A stretch of DNA of 64,000 bases from Dermacentor variabilis (lineage: Eukaryota > Arthropoda > Arachnida > Ixodida > Ixodidae). This document shows, piece by piece, positions 1 through 8,315 of this stretch; position 1 is the first letter of the stretch; every line of letters starts with the position of its first letter. The translations under genes were made by a program, and so were the position numbers. Location: NCBI RefSeq assembly GCF_050947875.1, contig NC_134573.1:52006115-52070114 (forward strand), written 5' to 3'. The notes beneath the pieces were generated by a model, which made no database searches, was not told where the DNA came from, and saw only the letters and a program-made list of their open reading frames with translations.

Positions 1-259
1 ACGGCGACTACTGTGAAAGTACGTTCTTGGTGGACAAAGCCGGCATGCTGCGCTGGTTTACCGCGGCCGCTCCACCAAGAAATATATTACAGGAATAACG
101 TCTATGTAGAAATTATTATTATGTACGAGGTTACAGCAGGGACAAGCTGCTGCGACGGATGCAGCGCTCCGACATGTGTCTGTCTAGTGCGTCACCATCG
201 ACTTCATTGTCCGACCGACAGTAGCAACCATTTCGGTTCTTTCGTTGCAATATCTTGTC
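1..259. other. Unassigned sequence at window edge
   Basis: I recognise no gene or repeat family here. A short inverted pair (TTCTTGGTGG near 27 and CCACCAAGAA near 73) is visible. Recognisable gypsy sequence starts only at about 260, so this stretch may be more decayed gypsy or host DNA. Confidence 0.3.
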
Positions 260-1275
260 TGGCCTAAATTGAAGCACGTGCTTATGCTACCTGAACGGCG
301 TCGTTATGTTCGCCCTCGATTTCAACACGCCTCTTCTCTTCCTTAAGCAAATGTTAACACGCTTGACCAATTCAGGTTGGTAACTGATCCTGAAAAAGTA
401 TTAGTTCACGGCACGCAGGCTTATGGACCTTGAACACATAATATGCCAAGACGGAATCCTTCCCAAACCACAATTTTTTTTTTGCTGAGGCAGAGCCCCA
501 AAGGGTAAGGCACTCGAATAAATCCGTGCTCTCATCGGCCTCTATTCTTGCTTAAGCACTTTTGTTTGCAATTTTAACGCTACGGAGTTAAAGGCCCCTG
601 CACCACGGAAACATAAACATGTTACGTGAAAACTCAAACAAACCCCTTTTCCTGCGTTTCTACCAATCATATACTGGCGACGGCATACGCCATTTGCGCG
701 CGCCCGCGTGTGAATATCTTGGAGCCCACCGATAGGTGCGCGCGCTTCCTTGAAACACTTCCAGATATTCCTCACCTCCGCCGCATCTTGGCCCATGCAA
801 GAGGCCGTGATTCTACCAGAAAGATAGCATTCTTGCATGGCGATTGCCGCGAGCGTTTCCCCGTAAAACATACGGTTATATACTCTGCAGTTGCCGGGAA
901 GTATGAGAAGCAGTAAGGGACATTACAATGCTATCGCGTTCCACACATAAAGGGGAAGCTTAAGCGACCTTCAAATTTTTGCCTCTGTTATATCACATGT
1001 GACACAACTAATAGGTGGCGCCAATGGCTTAACATTCCGATCATCTGCACGCGACACCATGTTGGTGACCTCACGCCGTCTTCTCAAGTCTCCGCCTATA
1101 CCGTAACACTATGACCCCCCCCTCCCCCACCTAAACTGAAGTGCATACCGATGCCAGTGCTACGTGCCTTGGTGCTATTTTTGCGCAAAGCATACTTGGG
1201 CACTCGGAGTACGTCGCTGCTTATGGCAGTCGTGCACTACTCAATGCATAACACAACTACAGCGTCACAGAAAAA
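260..1275 (+). pseudogene. Gypsy family A copy 1, piece 1: reverse transcriptase to RNase H remnant
   Basis: This aligns collinearly by eye with the second family A copy at 41040-41690. It covers the end of the RT palm after the YxDD box, the connection domain and the first RNase H strand (the stretch reading TEVHTDAS-like around 1137-1165). Every frame is broken by stops and indels, so it is a dead Ty3/gypsy pol fragment. It is interrupted by an insertion at 576-973, and its own continuation lies at 7171-7491 and 10106-11640. What is seen is the nucleotide similarity and order; the shared origin of the pieces is inferred. Confidence 0.7.
576..973. mobile_element. 398-bp non-autonomous insertion inside gypsy copy 1
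   Basis: Compared with the uninterrupted copy at 41380-41400, about 398 bp are added here. The insertion is bordered by AATTTT at 570-575 and at 974-979, which looks like a 6-bp target duplication. No coding potential and no clear terminal inverted repeats are visible. The family is not assigned; a SINE or MITE is likely. Confidence 0.5.
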
Positions 1276-2104
1276 AAAGAAAAAGATTCGGACTAACCAT
1301 TCATATGGTCTAGGTTAAGCCAGCGAAGCTGTTTAAGTGATTAGGTTTCCCATAATAAATCGTACATTCGCACACACGTATACGTCTATATTTAATTATT
1401 TTTCAAAATGCTTGTGATCACGGCATGTTCTTTGACTGTGCGCACAATGCGTGCTCTTCCCGCGTTTCCCATTTTTGTTGGAGTTGCAATTGTTGCAATA
1501 GTCTACCTCTGCAATGCACAATCCGGTCCTTACACATTACGGCAGCTACGGCGGCGCGCATCCCCATATTTTGCGGCAACAAGAACCGCGCCGTTGCATC
1601 GAGGGCAGAGGACAGCAGACACAGCCGGCAGCAAGGGCGGCCTGATGAGGGAGAACTCACCCTCTGCGCAAGCGCGGCGCGCAGAGAAATCTCGTCTCCT
1701 TTCTTTCGTCTGCGCCATACCATTGTTCTTTATCTTCTTTGTTCACCTTACAGACGTTAGCCAGTGGGGGGAACTCCCCGGTCTCGGTGGCAGTAAAATC
1801 CTTTGATAATTTGAAAGTAGCGACACTATTTGAACTCTGCCGCCGCCACGCGACCTCCTCGCCTCATCCTCGCCCCTTGCGCGTTCCCCCGCGGCAGCCA
1901 GTTTTGGCCGCGTTTTTCTGCACGACGATTGGTCTCCCTGCCGTTGCCCTTGGAAACGCGCGGGTCTTGAGTTTTGCTTGTGTTTTTATTTTTCGTTCGC
2001 GCCATTTTCTTCTTGAGCACGGCTGGCTCGGCGCTTAACCTCGGCCACTGACCTCGGCGTAGCGAACGTTGTACGCTTTGTTTCTTGCTCTATGTGCTAG
2101 CGCT
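1276..2104. other. Unassigned insertion sequence, no gene recognised
   Basis: This is the left part of the 5.9-kb block that splits gypsy copy 1. Open frames exist (for example 1408-1806) but have low-complexity, arginine-rich composition and no recognised domain. A segment at about 1802-1830 recurs inverted at about 4638-4666 and is listed separately. Confidence 0.4.
1802..1830. repeat. Left arm of a distant inverted repeat
   Basis: The core TTTGAAAGTAGCGACACT occurs here. Its reverse complement sits at about 4638-4658, with a few more matching bases on one side. The two arms bracket the THAP remnant and the palindromic element, 2.8 kb apart. Confidence 0.6.
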
Positions 2105-2563
2105 ATGCCGGGCTGTTGCGCATATAATTGCAGCAAGAAGCCTGAAGATGGTTATGCCGTTTTTATGATATATCACTCTTAAAACGGTTGTACCCTTTGG
2201 AGCGTATATTTGTCCCACAACAATAATCGTCATCTGCCTTGCTTGTGTTTCCTTTCCTGAAAACTCGGCGCTCGCTACTTTCCTGTCGAGAATGCTGCGT
2301 CAAATTGATTACGCGCATGCGGATCGTGACTGGGATGTGCCGGGCTCGCAGCGTTAAAGAAAACGCAGGCAACGCGGATGACGATTATTGTTGTGGGACA
2401 AGATTAGCCCCAAAGGGTGTACATGTTTCTAAGAGTGTACCACAAGAAAAGCGTGACGGCTTGCGCAGGAAGCAGTGGCTGCATGACATTGGCCAAAAGA
2501 ACTTTGTTCCGACAAAGAACAGCGTTGTTTGCGAGTTGAGGCGTCTTTCTTATAGCTCGTAGC
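2105..2563 (+). pseudogene. THAP-domain protein remnant interrupted by a MITE
   Basis: The frame begins at the ATG at 2105 with MPGCCAYNCSKKPEDGY, the typical start of a THAP zinc finger (first C2 of the C2CH site). A 264-bp insertion follows at 2174-2437. The domain then resumes with RRKQWLHDIG and NFVPTKNSVVCEL at about 2465-2545, which is the second half of the fold ending at the CE(L/V)HF position. The expected CxxH end is replaced by an arginine-serine run and a stop, and no consensus splice donor is visible. THAP domains bind DNA and occur in host transcription factors and in P-element-like transposases; which parent applies here is unknown. It is non-functional as it stands. Confidence 0.7.
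2174..2437. mobile_element. 264-bp MITE with long terminal inverted repeats
   Basis: The left end CACTCTTA and right end TAAGAGTG are inverted. The match continues inward for about 80 bp with a few mismatches, including CCCACAACAATAATCGTCAT on the left and its complement on the right. The flanks are TAT and TAC, compatible with a TA target duplication as in Tc1/mariner-type elements. The insertion falls between two halves of a THAP domain, so the empty-site order can be deduced. Confidence 0.75.
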
Positions 2564-2822
2564 AAAGCATCCCGTAATGCTGCATTTTTTTTTTCATTCT
2601 TTCGGCCTGCTCAGCAGCGTTTTTGTTGCGGTTTTCCTCAGTATGTTTAATATGCTGGGTCGGCTCCATCAACTCGCTCGTCGCTAACTATTGTTATTCA
2701 GTCGGAAGTGCAGCATTATAGATTCTGCTTTGCACCCTGAAAAAATTAGCGGCAAGTATACCCGTGGTATTGCATGTGATGAGCGTTAGCTAGTCAACAT
2801 TAGGTATTTCTTAAGTTTTAAT
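2564..2822. other. Spacer without recognised feature
   Basis: AT-rich sequence with a 10-base T run near 2585. No gene seen. Confidence 0.4.
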
Positions 2823-4266
2823 TCGAAAGCCTTTAGATCTCTATGTTTCAAGGTCGCGTTGTAATCTCGAACTATCACGTGACCCAAGGAAGGCCAGTGG
2901 TGACCCAAAGCATGTCCACCCCTGTATAAGAGAATGATTACCCAAGTTAATTAATGAATCACTAGTGATTGACATAAGGTGGATTAGGGGAGATTAAGGT
3001 TGATTAGAGTTAATTAAGAAGGATTAAGATGCATGAATAAATATTAAGGTGGGTGGAGGAGGATTAAGGCGGATTATGGGGGATTAAGGTGAAGGGTTGA
3101 TAAAAGGGCATTAAGACCGATTAGGGTGCATGAACAAGGATTAGTGAGGATTAAGGTGGATAAAGAAAGATTAAGGTCGTATAATGTGGATTAGGGTGAA
3201 TTAGGGTTGATTAAGGATGATTAAGACCGATTAGGATGGATTAGGGTAGATTAAGGTGGATTAGGGACCATGTAGCTGGATTAGGTCTGATAGAGGTGGA
3301 TTAGGATGTGTTAAAGTAGATTGGGACTATGAAGCATGATTAAGTTGGATTAAGGTGCATGAATAAGGATTAAGGCGGATAATGATGGATTAGTGCTGAT
3401 AAAGGAGGATTAAGGCCGTATAGGGTAGGCTAAGGTGCATTAGGGGTGATGTAAGTTGATTGGGTTGTATTAAGGTGGATTCGGAGTATTAAGCTGGATG
3501 AAGGATCATTAAGGTGGATTAGGGTGAACTAAGGTGAATTAGGGTACATTGAATATTAAGACCGATTAGTCTACCATGACCTTCCTAGTGCACATTAACC
3601 CACCGAATCCACATTCATCGGCCTTAATCCTCCTTCATTGACTTTAATCCACCATAATCCACGAACGCCCTTAAAGCACCCTAATCCACCTTAATCTACT
3701 CCAACCCTCCTTAATGCACTCTAATCCTCCCTAATCAACCCTAATGCTTCCTCATTCCCTTTAATCCACCCTAATCCACTATAATCATCCTTATTTCGCC
3801 TTAATCAACCAGAATCCACATTCATCTACCTTAGTCAACCCTAATCCTCCTTCATTCGATTTAGTTCATCCTAGCCCACCATATTCGTCCCTAATGCACC
3901 TTAATCCTTCTTAATCCACCCTTATCCTTCTTCATGCACTTTATTCGACCCCAATCCACCATAATCGTCCTTAATGCAGCTCGACGCACTTTCATGCACC
4001 CTAATCCAACCTAGTCCTCCTTTATGCACCTTAATGCACCTTCATTCACCCTAATGCACCTTCATCGACTTTAATCCACCTTAATCCTCCTTAATACACC
4101 CGAATTCATCTTAATCCAATCACTAATCAATCATTACTATGCTAATCATTATTCATCTCTTATACGCGGCTGCACATGCTTTGGTTCGCTTCCCGTCTTT
4201 CTCCGGTCACGTGATATTTTTTGTAGCTCCCAACGGCACCTTGAAACAGAGGTCTAAGGCTTTCGC
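2823..4266. mobile_element. 1.44-kb palindromic element built of GGATTAAGGT-like units
   Basis: The terminal arms are inverted. The left end TCGAAAGCCTTTAGATCTC and the complement of the right end match closely, and the similarity runs through a shared CACGTGACC segment and AAAGCATG for about 110 bp. Inside, 2935-3565 is a degenerate array of about 10-bp units of the type GGATTAAGGT / GGATTAGGGT. From about 3580 to 4130 the same units run in the opposite orientation (CCACCTTAATCC). TTAAT occurs immediately outside both ends (2818-2822 and 4267-4271), a probable target duplication. There is no coding capacity. It is most like a foldback-type non-autonomous DNA element; the family is not recognised. 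Confidence 0.7.
2935..4130. repeat. Degenerate telomere-like minisatellite in two opposed arrays
   Basis: The unit is near 10 bp, with consensus close to GGATTAAGGT. Many units contain TTAGG, the canonical arthropod telomere word, but with an extra G(T)GGA spacer. Orientation flips near 3570-3585. The units have diverged individually, so this is not a fresh telomere tract. Confidence 0.75.
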
Positions 4267-4500
4267 TTAATAAGCCACACACAAAGGGACGTGTCACAAG
4301 GAATATTAGATCAGACGCACGAAGTAAAGCATGTGATCACAAGGCAGAAAAATTGTCTGGAGTATAGAACTCGCCTCAAAGCTCCCTTTACATCTGTATA
4401 CCCCGTTCATACGGCTTTAAGAAAAAACCAACCTCCTCATAAACGTTGCCTCCAGCATTATCGATACTGTTATTAGCATTTCTCAAAATTTTCAACCCCC
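4267..4500. other. Spacer without recognised feature
   Basis: No gene or repeat identified between the palindromic element and the GC-rich block. Confidence 0.4.
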
Positions 4501-5140
4501 ACTGGGGCGCGCAACTGTCCCAAAATAACACGCCTCAATAGAATCCTGCGGCCCGTCCTCGGGAGCCCAGGAGGAAAAGCGCGCCGTGCGCAGCCGGCGG
4601 GTGAGGAGAATTGAGGAGGAAAGCGCCGTGAGGAGGAGAGTGTCGCTACTTTCAAATTATCAAGGGGCTTTAGGTGGCAGAGGTAATTGGCGCCATCTCT
4701 GTATTGGGCGAACGCAAAAATACGTTTCCCTTGCATGGCCTCGTAGATCGTCGCGCGCACGCGCGCCGATCCAGGTGGCCGATCTCTCCCCCTCCCAACT
4801 CCTCTCCAACCGCCCTCCCTCGTTACTCCCTCGCAACACCCTCACCTTCGACTGTCTCCGCGCGCACGCCCTGCGGCCCCGCAGGCCCGGAGCCAGCTCA
4901 GCCCGCTGCATGACGTTTAATATTTCGTTCTCTGCTGTTATCGGGAAGCGTGCGCTGCTGTGCGTTGACCGGCGTGGCTAATTTCGTCAGTTTCGTGGTC
5001 CTTGGTAGCTGTGTGTTTGTGCTCCGCAATATTTCACCCGTTTCACGACTCGTACCCTGCGTGCATCGTGCAGTGGTGCACAAATACCTCAAAAACAAAC
5101 CCTGCAAGGTTGTTACGGTTGCCTAAAGACAACAGGTGAG
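4501..5140. other. GC- and CpG-rich block with a possible splice donor
   Basis: This block is clearly richer in CG dinucleotides than its surroundings. It contains the inverted partner (4638-4666) of the 1802-1830 repeat. A consensus-like donor, CAACAG|GTGAGATC, lies at about 5126-5140. It could be the promoter and first untranslated exon of a gene or the 5' end of a repeat family. No protein is recognised on either strand, and I prefer the repeat explanation because the core is duplicated nearby. Confidence 0.3.
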
Positions 5141-6354
5141 ATCTCAGACCCAAGAACATCAGAAGGCGCATGTACACGAACACAGCCCTGTCCATTTGTG
5201 TGCTCCATGAGGCTCCGGACGTAGTTGCGCCTTGATTGTGCTAAACTTGCCTCTTCCCGATACAGAAAGCTGTCAAATAGATGTTCCTCCTCATTGTCAT
5301 CTGGTCTATGACTTATGTTTTTCTGTGCCAAGTCTCATTCTGCAACTTAAGTATGTTCCTCAGCTTTCCATACCAACCTCAATGCTTTTTCTGTGTATCG
5401 CATTCTACAAACGTACTAACAGCTGAAAAATTACTGTTAGTGTTTGTGTACTGTCTCAGTAACCCCCGATGGGAAAACCGCGCGAACAACCTTCATGTGT
5501 AGGCATGATACGCTTTTCTTTTTCTTCTGGGAAGCATGAGAATTGCAAGTGTCCTACATGCAGATTTTTGCAGTTCGTGTTGATTATACAAAGGAGAGCC
5601 CAGTAGGTACGACTTAGTGCCTTAAATGACATAATTTTATTGCTAAGCACTGCATTCGGGTCGAAAGAAAAGTTGTGTTGTTGGCTTATTTCGCTTGGTG
5701 TTTGATTGAGGAATAAGCCTTTCTGCGAATGTTTTCTATGTGCTGCTGCAAAAGCCGAGTACCTTCTGTTCCCCTTGCCACCGTTACTCAAGTTGTGGCC
5801 AAGTGCAAAATAATGTAATAATGTGTGTTTCAGTTTTTAGTACAATGTTATTTTTTTCTACCATGTTTTTTCAATTTGTTCAGCAGTAATGAACATGTCA
5901 CGCATTTCATATACTTTCGTGCAAATTTATAAGTAAGCAATTTTTTTGGTATGGCTCTCAATAAAACGACGTTAGTATTTTATTCATTTTTTAGGCATTT
6001 TGCGTGCCATTGTTTTTGCCATTACCAGTGAGTTTCCCCTTTTCAATGTTGACATCGCTACGTCATACATGTCGCCCAGTTTTGTGCAATATGTTAGTGC
6101 ATCTATCAGAAGCTCGTCTACATGTAGGACATGTTGTACATCTCGTCTACATCTTGTATATGTCGTGCGCCTTTCACTTTTGCTCATTTTTTGAGCGTGT
6201 ATCACCACCACGTTATAAGAGAAATCTATTTTCGGAAACGAAGTCAATAAATCGAGACTAAACATGGGTTGTGTTGGAAGTGGAATTTTTTTTATGTCCC
6301 GCCACATGCTGGTATAAGTATGGGCAAGACTACTTGCATGCCAATGCATAGCCC
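5141..6354. other. Unassigned sequence with minus-strand open frames
   Basis: Two minus-strand frames (5113-5331 and 5456-5791) have ordinary amino-acid composition, but I recognise no family and see no convincing splice context. AATAAA-type signals occur near 5961 and 6248 on the plus strand. Nothing firmer can be said. Confidence 0.25.
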
Positions 6355-6424
6355 ACGGCGCACCACGCGGCAGCTCGCAAGCAATGCAAACGCATTGCTT
6401 GCGAACTGGTGCGTGGTGCGCCGC
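6355..6424. repeat. Near-perfect 70-bp hairpin
   Basis: The left arm ends TCGCAAGCAATGC (6375-6387) and the right arm begins GCATTGCTTGCGA (6392-6404), with a 4-base AAAC loop. The outer part of the arms, CGGCGCACCACGC against GCGTGGTGCGCCG, also pairs, with about three mismatches between. It may be the fused ends of a short DNA transposon. Confidence 0.75.
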
Positions 6425-6989
6425 AGCACGCGGGCGATAAAAAAAAGAGAACGCCCCGCGTACAGGTAACAACAAAAAAAGTAAGCGGCGCGGGCGGCTT
6501 GGGGGAAACGGTGAAAGTGAGCGGAGCGGGTCGGCATAATAAAAACAAAAAGAAAATGAATACGTTTGCGAGAGGAGGCGCCGCGCGGCTGCTATTCCTG
6601 TTGCCATGACAACGTAAACAATCACGTGCGCCGCCATTTTGCGTCTGCATCGCCCATTGGTTAGGGCCATAACTGAAGGGGACCTTCGCGCTAGCGTCGA
6701 AAGAGTGCCTGCTCGAAAACGGCCAATGGACGCCCTGCGGTGATCCCCCCCCCCCCCCCCCCCCGCTTTAGCCAACCCAGATACCACCCTACCAGACCAT
6801 GGAGCGCCGCCGTCTTTTTTTGTTCAGATTATGGACGGTAGACCGCGCAGATACCCCCTCCCCCCCTGTGAGACCGCGCACCCAGCGCATTCACACATGA
6901 TCTTGAATTGTAGCGCGAAGGGACACGGACCGAGACTAAAAGCAGACAGCACGAGTGCTAACGCTCCACTACATTTTTATTGAAACTAG

Positions 6990-6991
<2 letters not shown>
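6425..6991. other. Promoter-like GC-rich stretch and other unassigned sequence
   Basis: Around 6625-6665 there are a CACGTG E-box, CGCCATTTTG (a YY1-like word) and CCCATTGG (a CCAAT box in reverse). These can also arise by chance or belong to a repeat. No coding sequence is recognised. A C homopolymer at 6745-6764 is listed separately. Confidence 0.25.
6745..6764. repeat. 20-base C homopolymer
   Basis: An uninterrupted C run. It makes a poly-glycine stretch in a long minus-strand open frame, which is therefore not a credible gene. Confidence 0.9.

Positions 6992-7074
<83 letters not shown>
6992..7074. repeat. (TA)n microsatellite, about 83 bp
   Basis: Uninterrupted TA dinucleotides. It is the right edge of the block that splits gypsy copy 1; gypsy-like sequence resumes about 100 bp further on. 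Confidence 0.95.
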
Positions 7075-7076
<2 letters not shown>

Positions 7077-7170
7077 TGATTGCAAATACCGCAGCATATG
7101 AGCATGACAAGGTCTACAGACATCAGTTGCACAAGTCAAGAGGTTGGGAAGGTGGCTCTTGGCTTGGTCA

Positions 7171-7491
7171 GTGATTGGCTATCGTTTGAGCACTCGCAAT
7201 GTTTCCCCTTATTTAGACCACCTTCTTTTCAACGTGGTAACTGAGCGCCAAGTCCTTTCTTGGTTATCCTCTTTCTTGAAAAGTCCCGTGTGGACGCCTT
7301 GCCCACTCGGCTCTTACATTCAAGAATATGACATACAAGTAGTCTCTTGCTCAGGCCGCTAGCACACTGAAGCAGACGCTCTGTCATGCTGCCAGCCAAC
7401 ACTGTTTCCCTCTCGACCTTTGAAGCGCTGCGTGCGTCGACATCGATACCTTAGCATCAGAAAAGCGCAACGATCCCTAGTTGGCCTCTCA
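7171..7491 (+). pseudogene. Gypsy family A copy 1, piece 2: end of RNase H
   Basis: This continues where piece 1 stops when both are laid on 41690-42010. It has the RNase H strand NVVTERQVLSWLSSFLK (family A copy 2: NVVTDQHALCLLSSLKD) and the conserved end Q-E-Y-x-x-x-V...SGR...ADALS around 7315-7390. A stop replaces the residue after SGR. The piece ends where a different gypsy begins at about 7492. Confidence 0.7.
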
Positions 7492-7890
7492 GGACCAACC
7501 CGTTGTATTGTGTGTTCATGCTAGCCAGTATGGTGTGGGGGCCCTGCTATTGCTAATCGGACAGCCGGTCGCTTTCTCATCCCGTTCGCTAACCGCAGCA
7601 GAACAACGATACGCGCAAATTGAAAAGGAGACTTCGGCAACCGTCCATGGGCTGTACAAAGTTTCAAGGTTACATATTTTACAACCAGAAGCAACGATTG
7701 TAAGTGTACTACAAATCTGCTGGACATCTTCCACGTTTTCACAGCGGGTCGGCAGTGTTAATCTATGAGACCTTACAGAGAACCTGGGCTCCAGCAGTAG
7801 TTTTAAGCAGGCCAGGAACACCATGTTCCTACATATTCGACACCGGCAGCGGACATCTGCGTCGCACGAGAGAGCAATAAAAACTGCAAA
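7492..7890 (+). pseudogene. Gypsy family C fragment: RNase H start joined to integrase C-terminus
   Basis: The frame at 7481-7768 reads QPVVLCVHASQYGVGALLL and then PVAFSSRSLTAAEQRYAQIE, the beginning of an RNase H domain of the K02A2.6/Mag-like type, with the first catalytic Asp changed to His (VHAS instead of VDAS). After 7750 the sequence jumps to a motif near 7790-7860 reading SYIFDTGSGHLRRTRE, which belongs to the far end of integrase. About 2 kb of pol is therefore deleted. It is inserted between pieces 2 and 3 of gypsy copy 1. Confidence 0.65.
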
Positions 7891-8315
7891 GGCAGAAATA
7901 CAGGATCCAACTTCCCAAATGGACCGCCAGGTGATACTTCAACTCGTCAGGTGACGCCTGAAGACGAGCTTTGTAGGAGGACGCTCCAGCACAGAGAGCC
8001 AGAACAATTTCGTATTGCCAGAACGCGGGACTTAATCACGTACTCCAAGTTTTCTTGTTTTTTCTCGCTGAAGAGAAGACGTGGTAGAAGGCATCGTCAT
8101 CCGCACGCACCCACAAGACGACTGCCGCGCATATGTCAACCTAAGAGCACTCCCAGGAGCAAGGTATAAATACCAGAGTACTTTGCAATAAGGTTCCCTC
8201 ATGCATGCGTGTTACAGTTCATATTCGACTCCCGCTTGAAAAGCTACTTTAACGAGATAAGCCGATAGTCATCAGGTAGCAGCACTGGACGCCTGACTAA
8301 CCCAGCGATTACAGG
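7891..8315. other. Unassigned sequence between gypsy C and helicase remnant
   Basis: A TATAAATA word lies near 8164. No protein family recognised. Confidence 0.3.

Noticed and set aside
1408..1806. 132-residue plus-strand frame with hydrophobic start
   Set aside because: Overlapping frames on both strands are equally open because of GC-rich sequence. No domain or promoter support.
2935..4130. Regularly spaced short repeats considered as a CRISPR array or true telomere
   Set aside because: The units are about 10 bp without unique spacers, diverged and reversed in orientation midway. The context is eukaryotic; it is a degenerate minisatellite inside a palindromic element.
4912..5140. First exon of a host gene with donor GTGAGATC
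   Set aside because: No coding sequence or acceptor partner was found, and part of the block is duplicated near 1800, so a repeat origin is more likely. Kept only as a low-confidence feature.
5984..6787. Long 267-residue minus-strand open frame
   Set aside because: It starts in the 20-base C run, giving poly-glycine, and crosses the hairpin. No domain, and the composition follows local base bias.
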